Origin: DASUTB01 sp036374835
Lineage (GTDB): Bacteria > Actinomycetota > Actinomycetes > Jiangellales > Jiangellaceae
Assembly (NCBI GenBank): GCA_036374835.1
Contig: DASUTB010000114.1
Span: 1 to 38,840, forward strand
Reading direction: 5' to 3'
DNA length: 38,840 nucleotides
Position numbers and translations under genes: made by a program. Below the pieces are notes generated by a model, which saw nothing but the letters and a program-made list of their open reading frames with translations, was not told the origin of the DNA and did no database searches. Below, piece after piece: positions 22,544 to 29,933 of the stretch (position 1 is the stretch's first letter; each line of letters opens with the position of its first letter).

Positions 22544-24160
22544 CTAAGCCTTCGCGACCTTCGCGGACGCCCGGAACGCTTCGAGTCGCTCCACTTCGTG
22601 GGCCACCGGTTTGATCACTTCGGTGGACACCGTCGCCTCCACGGCGGCGTGCAACTTTCGTCGCACCAACCCAGCCCGCCGACGTGCCCCGGTGCGGGCG
22701 AACAACCGGGACAACACGGCGGTGATGACGCCGAGCACCACCCCGCCGAGCACCAGAACGGTCGGCACCGGCAACGCGCCAATCTCAGGTGTCGGGATCT
22801 CGGGCAGCTGCAGCCAGCGGCCGGCGGCCAAGGCGGCCAGCCAGCCGAGGCCCACCAGGGTGCCCAGCGTCAGCACCTGCTGCACGATGCCGACGGCCAG
22901 CCACCACCGCGGCCGATGCTCGATATCCACGTTGGTGCCGGCCACCTCACGGTCGAGCTCATCGGGAAGGCGGTTGGCCGCCGAGTTGGACACGGCGCGA
23001 ACCTGCGCGATCCACGGCTTCGGCCCTCCTGCGACCGCCGCGTCGGTGAACGCCCGCACCGCCGCGTCCGCCCGGCTACGCTGCACGGGCGTTGGACGCG
23101 GCAGCGCCAGTCCGCTCGAGACGGCCTCACGCCGCAGCCCGAGCCGGCGCAACGGATCCCGCCGCAACCTACCCAGCCACTTCGTGAACGGCCACCCGGT
23201 CGCCGCGTGGGCGCGCCTTCGGTACGAGCCACCGACCGCGTCCGCGACGACATCAATGCCCGCAGCGTCAGCGAACGTCGCCACCAGCTGCGCCTTGGTC
23301 TCCTTGACCGGACCTTTGGGCGTACCGGAACCGGCTGCTGCCAGAAGCGCGTCGGCGGCGCCTCTGACATCGGCGCCGATCCGGTCCTCCGCGGCCCGCC
23401 GCCGCGCGACCGTGCTGCGCACGAGTTCGATGAAGTCGCCGATTCCGTCACCGGTGACGGCCGACATGGGGAAGATAGGAATCTTGGGCAGGCCCTCCTC
23501 GGTGAGAATCCGTTCCATGTCCGCGACGCAGGCCTTCACATCGTCATGGCTGAGCAGGTCGATCTGGTTCAGCACAACAACCGTCACCGCGGCGTGGTCG
23601 GCCATCGGGCGCAGGTAGTGCTCGTGTAAAGCGGCGTCCGCGTACTTCTGCGGATCGACCACCCACACGAAGACGTCCACCCGCTTGACGAGCCGGTCGA
23701 CCTGCAGCTGGTGGCTGCGCACCGCCGAGTCGTGGTCCGGCAGATCCAGCAGAACCAACCCGTCGAGCGCGTCGGCCTCCGCCGAATCGAGCACGCTCTC
23801 CTTGGGAATACGGTGCCGCGGCGGAATACCCAGCCAGTCGAGCAGTTCACCGGCACCGTAGCTGCCCCAGATGCAGGCCAGCGGTTCGGAGGTCGTCGGA
23901 CGCCGGACACCGACCCGCGCGATCTCCAGCCCTGTCGTCGCGTTGAACAGCGACGACTTACCGCTACCGGTCGAGCCGGCCAGCGCGACGACCGTGTGCC
24001 CGCTGGAGAGTCGACGCCGCTCGCCGGCCCGCTCCACCACCCGCCGGGCCTCGGCGATGAGGTCGCCGGGCAGCCAGTTCTCGCCACTGGCGACTGCCGA
24101 AGCAAGTGCATCCAACCGCTCAGGGAGCTCTGCTCGACTGGTGCGGCGTAGCAACTTCAC
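22544..24160 (-). CDS. YfjP/dynamin-like membrane GTPase B
   Basis: The 538-aa GTPase has G1 AGSTGSGKSS (61-70), G2-region RRPTTSEP, G3 DLPDHDS and G4 LNQIDLLS, followed by a basic middle region. Two C-terminal membrane segments follow (WWLAVGIVQQVLTLGTLVGL, and VPTVLVLGGVVLGVITAVL), then a basic amphipathic tail. This is the YfjP-like/bacterial dynamin-related layout, consistent with membrane remodelling or membrane-stress roles, but no substrate is known. Its GTG overlaps the stop of GTPase A (GTGA). Streptomyces has paired dynamin-like proteins (DynA/DynB) for sporulation septation; equivalence is inference only. Confidence 0.85.
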   Translation of the reverse strand: MKLLRRTSRAELPERLDALASAVASGENWLPGDLIAEARRVVERAGERRRLSSGHTVVALAGSTGSGKSSLFNATTGLEIARVGVRRPTTSEPLACIWGSYGAGELLDWLGIPPRHRIPKESVLDSAEADALDGLVLLDLPDHDSAVRSHQLQVDRLVKRVDVFVWVVDPQKYADAALHEHYLRPMADHAAVTVVVLNQIDLLSHDDVKACVADMERILTEEGLPKIPIFPMSAVTGDGIGDFIELVRSTVARRRAAEDRIGADVRGAADALLAAAGSGTPKGPVKETKAQLVATFADAAGIDVVADAVGGSYRRRAHAATGWPFTKWLGRLRRDPLRRLGLRREAVSSGLALPRPTPVQRSRADAAVRAFTDAAVAGGPKPWIAQVRAVSNSAANRLPDELDREVAGTNVDIEHRPRWWLAVGIVQQVLTLGTLVGLGWLAALAAGRWLQLPEIPTPEIGALPVPTVLVLGGVVLGVITAVLSRLFARTGARRRAGLVRRKLHAAVEATVSTEVIKPVAHEVERLEAFRASAKVAKA

Positions 24161-25872
24161 AGGTCACGCTCCAGCAGTCGGGTGCGCTCTACGTCGGCCA
24201 ACGCTTGCCGAACGGCGGCGCTGGCGTTCGGTTCGATGGCCAGCACGTCGATCCGTTCGGTGAACCGTACAAGCTCGCCGGACAGCAGCGTCTCAGCACG
24301 ATGGTTCAAGTCCTTGCGGGCCGATTCGGCCATGCGGCGCACAGCGTCATCTCCGAAGATCGCTTCGAGTAACCGCTGGCCGACGACGGCCGTCCCGCCG
24401 GCGATGCCGACCTCGGCGCCGGTCAGCCCGCCGGTCGACGCGAAGACGGTCACCATCAGCGCAACGGCGATCCCGTTCACCCCGAAGGACATGAACCGTG
24501 CGGTGCTACGCCGGTCTTGACCCTCGGTCTTGACCATCTCGAACAGGGCGGCCTGCCATTGCGCGATCTCGGCCGCGGCGCGCTCGCCGAAGTCCGGCGA
24601 GGAACGTGACAGATCGTCCTTGCCGAGCAGGACCTTGCCGGCCATGTCCCCCTGCCAGGACGTGGCCACCCGTTCGGACGCGGAGTCCGCCTCGCCGACG
24701 AAGAGCGCCTCGAGACCATGGCTGATCGCGTTCTCGACCGCCTCGGCCCGCTGTGTCTTGCCGCGCAGGTACGTCTCGATCCGGTCGCGAATCTTGCCGA
24801 CCCGTTCCTCGAGGGAGCGGAAGAACTCGCCCGTGCCGACGAAGTCCTGCCAGCGTGCGAGCACCTCACCGCGCAGCATGCTGCCGTTCCGGCTCGCGCG
24901 GTCGATGCTGATGAGGGCGTCGTCGTATGCGGTGACCGCCAGCGTCCGAAGATGATCGCCGGTCGCGGCCTGCAGGTCCGACGCCGCGGCAAGCGGTGGC
25001 GTCCGTCTGGTCAGGTCGCCGATCGCGCCGTCCAGCGTCCGCCGCACGATCTCACTGCGCCCCTCGGCGCTGGCGGACAGATTCTGTAGCCATGCCACGA
25101 TCGGCGCCACCTGCTCAGTCGGCAGCATGCGGTCATGGCCGAGCGGCGTCTCCTCGACGATGAACATCGGCGAATCGCCGAGCCCACGTGAGTCGAGCAT
25201 GGTGGCGAGATGGTGCCGTACCTCTGCCACGGCCTCAACCGTCACGCGATTGAGCACAACCGCGATGGCCGCACTTCGCTGGGCGGCGTCGAGCAGAAAG
25301 TCCCAAGGCACGGCATCGGCGTACCGGGCGGCGGTCGTCAGGAAGATCCACAAGTCGGCGGCGGCGAGTAACTGGGCCGACAGCACTCGGTTCTCTACGA
25401 CGACCGAGTCGATGTCTGGGGCGTCGAGCAGCGCGAGCCCCGAGGGCACCGCCTCATCAGTGATCAGGTACAGCTCGCCCGGGCCTGCCGTGTGGTCCGG
25501 GTCCCGGCGGACGAGATCGGGCAGGATCCGGTCGGTGTTGAACCAGTCCACGTCGTCGGGATGACATACGAGCACCGGTGCTCGCGTCGTGGGGCGGAGC
25601 ACGCCGGTCTGCGTGACCTGGCGTCCGATGATCGCATTCACCAGCGTCGACTTGCCGGCACCGGTCGATCCGCCGACCACGGCCAGCAGCGGCGCCTCCA
25701 GGCTGACGATCCGGGGTAGGACGTAATCGTCCAACTGGGCGACCACTTCACGCCGTCCCCGCCTGGCCTCGGCAACGTCTTCCAGCTCCAATGGAAAGCG
25801 CAGTGACGCGACCCGCTCGCGCAGCACTGTGAGCGCCCTGAGCAGTGCGTCGGTTCGGTCCGAGATCGTCAC
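24157..25872 (-). CDS. Dynamin-family GTPase A
   Basis: The 571-aa protein has G1 GGSTGAGKST (67-76), G2 RPTTRAP, G3 LLDAPDIDS and a G4-like LNRVT that departs from NKxD. A long helical region follows (about 260-450, coiled-coil-like RVGKIRDRIETYLRGKTQR), then a hydrophobic segment GVNGIAVALMVTVFASTGG and VGIAGGTAVVGQRLL that could insert into the membrane. GTG at 25872 has AGGA 8 bases upstream; earlier in-frame codons show no homology. It is translationally coupled to GTPase B. Together they probably form a heteromeric membrane-associated GTPase pair. Confidence 0.86.
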   Translation of the reverse strand: MTISDRTDALLRALTVLRERVASLRFPLELEDVAEARRGRREVVAQLDDYVLPRIVSLEAPLLAVVGGSTGAGKSTLVNAIIGRQVTQTGVLRPTTRAPVLVCHPDDVDWFNTDRILPDLVRRDPDHTAGPGELYLITDEAVPSGLALLDAPDIDSVVVENRVLSAQLLAAADLWIFLTTAARYADAVPWDFLLDAAQRSAAIAVVLNRVTVEAVAEVRHHLATMLDSRGLGDSPMFIVEETPLGHDRMLPTEQVAPIVAWLQNLSASAEGRSEIVRRTLDGAIGDLTRRTPPLAAASDLQAATGDHLRTLAVTAYDDALISIDRASRNGSMLRGEVLARWQDFVGTGEFFRSLEERVGKIRDRIETYLRGKTQRAEAVENAISHGLEALFVGEADSASERVATSWQGDMAGKVLLGKDDLSRSSPDFGERAAAEIAQWQAALFEMVKTEGQDRRSTARFMSFGVNGIAVALMVTVFASTGGLTGAEVGIAGGTAVVGQRLLEAIFGDDAVRRMAESARKDLNHRAETLLSGELVRFTERIDVLAIEPNASAAVRQALADVERTRLLERDL

Positions 25873-25937
25873 GGGTTGATCCTGCCTGTAGTGACCGCTT
25901 GAGGCCAAGTGAACACAATATTTAGGTATGGGGTTGA

Positions 25938-25963
25938 GACCTGATGGCGACTAACGTCAGGTC
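25938..25963. promoter_or_regulatory. Inverted repeat in the leader of the PEBP gene
   Basis: GACCTGA (25938-25944) and TCAGGTC (25957-25963) are perfect inverted copies with a 12-base loop, 28 bases before the start. The surrounding 25915-25930 is AT-rich and likely carries the divergent promoters. Confidence 0.45.
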
Positions 25964-25990
25964 TAGTCGAGTATGACGCAGGAGGAGAAG

Positions 25991-26518
25991 ATGTCGTTAG
26001 ATCGCCCCACCGCTCCGAACCCGTACGAACTACTGCCACCCGTTCCCGCGATGACGGTGACGAGCACCGACGTCCAGGACGGTCGGCAACTGGCCAAGGA
26101 GCACGTATTCAACGACTGGGGCATGACAGGTGACAACCTCAGCCCGCAGCTGTCGTGGTCCGGAGCCCCGGAGGGGACGCGCAGCTTCGCCGTCACCTGC
26201 TTCGACCCGGACGCACCGACGCCGAGCGGGTTCTGGCACTGGTGCGTCGTCGACATTCCGGCGTCAGTGACGTCGCTCGAGCGCGGTGCGACGCCACCCG
26301 AGCCGGCGTTCGCGGTGCGCAACGACACCGGGAGCATCGGCTACGCCGGCGCCGCACCACCGGCCGGGGATGTTGCGCACCGCTACTTCTTCGTCGTCCA
26401 CGCGGTCGACGTCGAGAGTCTCGGTGTGCCGCCCGAGGCGTCCAATGCCGTCGTGTCGTTCAACCTGGTGTTCCACACACTCGCCCGCGGCATGGTGGTC
26501 CCCGTCTACTCCCACTAA
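25991..26518 (+). CDS. YbhB/YbcL-type PEBP family protein
   Basis: The 175-aa phosphatidylethanolamine-binding-protein-fold protein shows the family landmarks GDNLSPQLSWSGAPEGTRSFAVTCFDPDAPT (anion-pocket DPDAP) and FWHWCVVDIP, then HRYFFVVHAVDVE. In bacteria these proteins are of unclear function; kinase-inhibitor naming is by analogy. ATG at 25991 was chosen because GGAGGA lies 4 bases upstream; an in-frame ATG at 25973 lacks a site. Confidence 0.92.
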   Translation: MSLDRPTAPNPYELLPPVPAMTVTSTDVQDGRQLAKEHVFNDWGMTGDNLSPQLSWSGAPEGTRSFAVTCFDPDAPTPSGFWHWCVVDIPASVTSLERGATPPEPAFAVRNDTGSIGYAGAAPPAGDVAHRYFFVVHAVDVESLGVPPEASNAVVSFNLVFHTLARGMVVPVYSH

Positions 26519-26534
26519 CCCCACCACCTCACAA

Positions 26535-26635
26535 GAATGATCATGTAAAGCTGGTAATCACCAGCCTTACGTGTCATCTAGCCATGCCAAAGCCGGGACT
26601 TCGGCAGCACAGGCCGGAACGCCGAGCAAGGCACG
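26535..26635. repeat. Repeat copy D (one intact end)
   Basis: It starts GAATGATCATGTAAAGCTGG, followed by a perfect internal hairpin GCTGGT-AATC-ACCAGC (26550-26565), then a GCCGAGCAAGGC block shared with copies A (GCCGAGCAAAGC) and B. The second terminal module is absent or degraded. It lies 16 bases after the PEBP stop, between convergent genes, and may terminate both. The right boundary is approximate. Confidence 0.65.
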
Positions 26636-26664
26636 GGTTAACCGCGTTCTTCCTGAGGGCTGGG

Positions 26665-26811
26665 TTAGGTGCGCGACAGGTCGCCGCCCTCACAGCACGG
26701 GATCAGGAAATAGCACTCCGGACATATCCATTTGGAGCCGTTCCCATACGGTCGAAGTGCCGCAGCGCTGCACTGCGGGCACAGGTCGGCCGGCGCCGGG
26801 CAGTCCGTCAT
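26665..26811 (-). CDS. 48-aa zinc-ribbon protein
   Basis: A small gene convergent with the PEBP gene. Translation gives MTDCPAPADLCPQCSAAALR, then WICPECYFLIPCC and an EGGDLSRT end. Four cysteines form two C-x2-C knuckles (Cys11/14 and Cys30/33) 15 residues apart, a zinc-ribbon arrangement, plus a CC pair at 39-40. Similar small CPxC proteins occur in actinobacteria without known function. The stop is TAA at 26665-26667. No strong Shine-Dalgarno is seen, which lowers confidence. Confidence 0.65.
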   Translation of the reverse strand: MTDCPAPADLCPQCSAAALRPYGNGSKWICPECYFLIPCCEGGDLSRT

Positions 26812-26869
26812 GACCGCCACGCTACCGAGGTCCGGAAGGGAGTCCGAGAACTGACGTAGGGCGTGTCGG

Positions 26870-27637
26870 TCAACTCCAGCGGACCTTCACCTGCCGATGC
26901 CACATGTCGAGGGCGTCCGGCCGGCCGGTGCTCACGATCTCATCGCCGCGATTCCACAGCCCGGTGTACAACTGGACGGCCGTGCCGGTGAATGTGGCAT
27001 CGGGGGACTCCGGATCGCCCGGTGTCGTCACCACCGAGCCGTCACTGACGGCGACCGTCCACGCCCGCTCACCGCCCGCGGGTGCGACGGCGATGGTGTA
27101 CGGCTCCTCGGAGCGAAGCTTCCCTTTGCCGCGCGTGATGAACCCGCACAAGAGTTCGTCGATACCGTCGATCGCGATATCACGGTCGATGTCCAGCTCG
27201 GCGGCCGTCGGCGTCCGCCCGAGTGCCGCGCCGATCGCGTCGACGCCATGGATCGTCGTCTCGTGGGCTTGGCGGCGGGCCCAGAACCGCCTCGGTGGCG
27301 GTGCGTCTCGCAGGAACACCATCGCTTCGACGTCGTCCGGCGCCTCGGCGATGGCGGCCCGCAGCGCGTCGGTCCCTTCGCGGAACCATGTCAGCAGATG
27401 GGGCGCCGCTGCGGCCGCGGCGACAGAGTCATCGGTGCGGTGGCCGGTGTCGCCGCGTAGACTCGCCGCCGCCCATCGGTGCACCATGCCCAGGTGTGTG
27501 ACGAGCTGGCGGACGTCCCACGCCGGGCAAGTCGGCACCTTCGTTTCCAGCCCGGCCCGCTCCGCGGCGTCAAGTAGGACGTCCGCCGCCGTTCCGATAG
27601 CCGCCACGTGATCGTCGAGACGCAGTGTCGTCGGCAT
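26870..27637 (-). CDS. Maleylpyruvate isomerase family mycothiol-dependent enzyme
   Basis: The 255-aa protein of the DinB-like fold used by mycothiol-dependent maleylpyruvate isomerase has the N-terminal signature VPTCPAWDVRQLVTHLGMVHRWAA (about 33-56), HETTIHGVDA with a likely metal-binding His pair (about 140-148), and an SCP2-like C-terminal domain ending VSTGRPDALDMWHRQVKV. Many relatives are of unknown substrate; mycothiol is the actinobacterial thiol, supporting the lineage call. ATG at 27637 was chosen from homology onset. Confidence 0.9.
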   Translation of the reverse strand: MPTTLRLDDHVAAIGTAADVLLDAAERAGLETKVPTCPAWDVRQLVTHLGMVHRWAAASLRGDTGHRTDDSVAAAAAAPHLLTWFREGTDALRAAIAEAPDDVEAMVFLRDAPPPRRFWARRQAHETTIHGVDAIGAALGRTPTAAELDIDRDIAIDGIDELLCGFITRGKGKLRSEEPYTIAVAPAGGERAWTVAVSDGSVVTTPGDPESPDATFTGTAVQLYTGLWNRGDEIVSTGRPDALDMWHRQVKVRWS

Positions 27638-27687
27638 GGCCGCATCGTAACGGCCGACACTGACACGGTGACCGATGCTCAGACTGT

Positions 27688-27750
27688 CCGTGCGACGCCG
27701 GGCTTGCAGACACCGTATGGCTGGGAATTGCCCGCTTAACGTGATCATTC
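27688..27750. repeat. Single repeat module, copy E
   Basis: Read on the minus strand it begins GAATGATCACGTTAAGCGGG, with the internal hairpin-like GGCAATTCCC and the CAGCCATACGGTG block matching copies B and C. The outer end faces ybaK and supplies TTAACG to its promoter. The inner boundary is approximate. Confidence 0.7.
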
Positions 27751-27765
27751 TGTAGGGGCTAGCAT
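27736..27765 (+). promoter_or_regulatory. ybaK promoter, leaderless, -35 inside repeat
   Basis: TTAACG (27736-27741), 18-nt spacer, TAGCAT (27760-27765), then 7 nt to the GTG at 27773. The geometry is nearly identical to the S9 peptidase promoter. Confidence 0.55.
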
Positions 27766-27772
27766 CGGGCGG

Positions 27773-28306
27773 GTGGAGACGTTCGGCACGCTTGACCCGG
27801 TACCGGCGGCGCACCGGCTCGATCTGCTGGCCGAGCCGGTGGCGCGAGCGTTGACTGCGAACCCGTCCGCGGCGACACTCGTGGCCGAGATCGACCCGGA
27901 CCTCGCCGATACCGCGGCGCTCTGCGATGCCTACGACGTGCCGCTCGACGTGTCCGCGAACTGTGTCGTGGTCTCCGGTAAACGCGGCGGTGAGCAACGG
28001 ATCGCGGCGTGCCTGATCCTGGCCACCACCCGGGCGGACATCAACAACGTCGTGCGCAAACGTCTCGACGTACGCAAAGCGTCGTTCCTGCCCACCGCCG
28101 ACGCGGTCGAGCTCACCGGCATGGAGTTCGGCGGTATCACCCCCATCGGCCTGCCGAGCGAGTGGCCGATCCTGGTGGACGCCGCGGTCGCCGAGCTTCC
28201 CTACGCGGTGATAGGAAGCGGTCTACGCAAGTCGAAACTGCTCGTACCCGGTAAAGTGCTTGCGGCGTGGCCGGGCGCCGAGGTCGTCGATGGGTTGGCC
28301 AGATAG
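27773..28306 (+). CDS. YbaK/EbsC-family aminoacyl-tRNA deacylase-like protein
   Basis: The 177-aa YbaK/ProX-fold protein has ALCDAYDVPLDVSANCVVVSGKRGG leading to the conserved lysine region (K70 in VSGKRG), LILATTRADINNVVRKRLDVRKASF and the GGITPIGLP motif characteristic of YbaK/INS-type editing domains. Relatives hydrolyse mischarged Cys- or Ala-tRNA in trans; the exact substrate here is unknown. The GTG start fits a leaderless mRNA. Confidence 0.9.
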   Translation: METFGTLDPVPAAHRLDLLAEPVARALTANPSAATLVAEIDPDLADTAALCDAYDVPLDVSANCVVVSGKRGGEQRIAACLILATTRADINNVVRKRLDVRKASFLPTADAVELTGMEFGGITPIGLPSEWPILVDAAVAELPYAVIGSGLRKSKLLVPGKVLAAWPGAEVVDGLAR

Positions 28307-28346
28307 GCACTGAACGTGCCATTGGCGCACAATAGAGGCGCTGCCG

Positions 28347-28420
28347 GCGCCTGTAGCTCAGTCGGATAGAGCGGTGGTCTTCTAAACCACGGGTCGGGGG
28401 TTCGAATCCCTCCAGGCGCG
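28347..28420 (+). tRNA. tRNA-Arg (anticodon TCT)
   Basis: Cloverleaf visible: acceptor GCGCCTG pairs with CAGGCGC, D-arm GCTC/GAGC, anticodon stem GTGGT/ACCAC with loop CTTCTAA giving TCT, and T-arm GGGGG-TTCGAAT-CCCTC. The 3' CCA is not encoded. It reads AGA, a rare codon in a genome of this GC content. Confidence 0.97.
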
Positions 28421-28443
28421 CGTCACCATCGAAGGAGCCTCCA

Positions 28444-28890
28444 CTGAGCAAGCACAGGCGCGCTGGGAAACGGCGTCGGGCCGCCCCGCGTCCACCCGTC
28501 GCACCACCGGTGGACGAGCATCGGTCCGCGAGCTCTGTGCCACCCAACACTCCCGGATCCGGCGAGATCATCGGATACGGTCTGCTGGCCACCGGCGTCG
28601 CCGCCGGCGTCCTGTACCTGGACGGCCAGCCGCCGCGCGATATCGCGATCATCGCCGGAGCGATCCTGGCCCTACTCCTCACTCTCGTCGTGATCGCGCC
28701 ACGGCTGCGTATGCCGGACAAGGAGGACGCCGTCCCGCCCATCTCGCCCGATCCGCCACCGGTGACCGCACGCGAGTACGTCAATCCGGCACCGCCCGAG
28801 CGCCCCGCGACATCCAGAGATTTCGGTCTTTCCACCACCAGATCGGCATCACGAGGACGTCGAGCCAATCGCGGGCGACGACGCCGATGA
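28444..28890 (+). CDS. Small two-helix membrane protein, probable CTG start
   Basis: The product is 148 aa if it starts at CTG 28444, where a perfect AAGGAG lies 6 bases upstream; the next in-frame start is GTG 28510, which lacks a comparable site. The N-terminus is basic (SKHRRAGKRRRAA). Two hydrophobic helices follow (IIGYGLLATGVAAGVLYL; AIIAGAILALLLTLVVIA), then a proline-rich and arginine-rich tail. No domain is recognised. It lies between tRNA-Arg and the oligoribonuclease gene. Confidence 0.65.
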   Translation: MSKHRRAGKRRRAAPRPPVAPPVDEHRSASSVPPNTPGSGEIIGYGLLATGVAAGVLYLDGQPPRDIAIIAGAILALLLTLVVIAPRLRMPDKEDAVPPISPDPPPVTAREYVNPAPPERPATSRDFGLSTTRSASRGRRANRGRRRR

Positions 28891-28961
28891 GTCGAACAAG
28901 ACGCGAGAAACGCTATGGTCGGTTATCCCGATACCTGCACCCGACGTGAGGGCCGACGACT

Positions 28962-29627
28962 GTGAACAGTGACCGCCTGGTCTGGATCGACTGCGAGATG
29001 ACCGGTCTGGACCTGTCCCGCGACGCACTGATCGAAGTCGCCGTGCTCGTCACCGACGGCGAGCTCAACGTGCTGGGTGACGGTGTTGATCTGGTCATCC
29101 GACCGCCGGCCGGGGCGATCGACGCGATGCCCGAAGTGGTTCGCGAGATGCACACCACCAGTGGGCTGCTAACCGAGCTCGACGGCGGAGTCACCCTCGC
29201 CGAGGCCAATGACACGATCCTGCGCTACATCCGAACGCACGTACCTGAACCCGGCAAGGCACCACTCGCGGGCAACACCGTGCACATGGACCGGTTGTTC
29301 CTCGCCCGCGATCTCCCCGAGGTCGAAGGCTGGCTGCACTACCGCAACGTCGACGTCTCGTCGATCAAAGAACTCGCCCGTCGCTGGTACCCCCGCGCCT
29401 ACTACGCGAGCCCCGACAAGACGGGCAACCACCGAGCGCTCGGCGACATTCAGGACTCCATCGCCGAGCTGCGCTATTACCGCAACACAGTGTTCGTCCC
29501 GATGCCCGGACCATCGACCGACGAGTCCCGGGCCGTGGCCGCGGCGATCATCGCCGGCGTGAACGACGACCCGCGAAGCGAGGGCAGCAACCCCGCGAAC
29601 GGCGCCACCGAGCCGACCGGCCAGTAG
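28962..29627 (+). CDS. orn: Oligoribonuclease
   Basis: The 221-aa DEDDh 3'-5' exoribonuclease degrades 2-5-nt RNAs and pGpG, the last step of RNA and c-di-GMP breakdown. Exo motifs: WIDCEMTGLDL (Asp10, Glu12), the AGNTVHMDRLFL region with the second Asp, and GNHRALGDIQDSI (His, Asp). The core is about 185 residues, with a polar C-terminal extension of about 30. The GTG at 28962 directly precedes the conserved start; a TATGGT lies about 45 bases upstream. Orn is essential or near-essential in many actinobacteria. Confidence 0.96.
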   Translation: MNSDRLVWIDCEMTGLDLSRDALIEVAVLVTDGELNVLGDGVDLVIRPPAGAIDAMPEVVREMHTTSGLLTELDGGVTLAEANDTILRYIRTHVPEPGKAPLAGNTVHMDRLFLARDLPEVEGWLHYRNVDVSSIKELARRWYPRAYYASPDKTGNHRALGDIQDSIAELRYYRNTVFVPMPGPSTDESRAVAAAIIAGVNDDPRSEGSNPANGATEPTGQ

Positions 29628-29676
29628 CCCCACCGCGGCGGGAACTACCGATTACCGACGAGCCCGTTCCAGACCG

Positions 29677-29682
29677 TATACT
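29677..29682 (+). promoter_or_regulatory. -10 box of tRNA-His
   Basis: TATACT, a strong -10 match, lies 43 bases before the tRNA; TTACCG at 29652-29657 is a weak -35 at 19-nt spacing. Confidence 0.5.
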
Positions 29683-29725
29683 TGTGCGGCCAGCCCTTCC
29701 GGGATCGCCGGGGTCGGTTGTGCAT

Positions 29726-29802
29726 GGTGGCTGTAGCTCAGTTGGTAGAGCACCTGGTTGTGGTCCAGGATGTCGCGGGTTCAAATCCCGTCAGTCACCC
29801 CA
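29726..29802 (+). tRNA. tRNA-His (anticodon GTG)
   Basis: Acceptor GTGGCTG pairs with CAGTCAC, with the extra G-1 (29726) opposite C73 (29799), the histidine identity pair. The anticodon stem CCTGG/CCAGG encloses GTG. The 3' CCA is encoded (29800-29802). Confidence 0.96.
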
Positions 29803-29805
29803 TGT

Positions 29806-29900
29806 GATGTCTCAAGACATCGGAAACCCATGAACCCACGATTGTGGGTTCTGCGGTTTCGCGCTCCCCGTGTGGCCGGCAGATGGCAACGGCCGGCCAC
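29806..29900. terminator. Three consecutive perfect hairpins after tRNA-His
   Basis: GATGTC-TCAA-GACATC (29806-29821), GAACCCAC-GATT-GTGGGTTC (29832-29851) and GTGGCCGGC/GCCGGCCAC (29872-29880 / 29892-29900). They lie between tRNA-His and the convergent membrane-protein gene. The middle one is a likely terminator despite the short T-run. Confidence 0.6.
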
Positions 29901-29933
29901 GTCCGAATCCCCGGCCGGCCGGGCACGCGCCGT

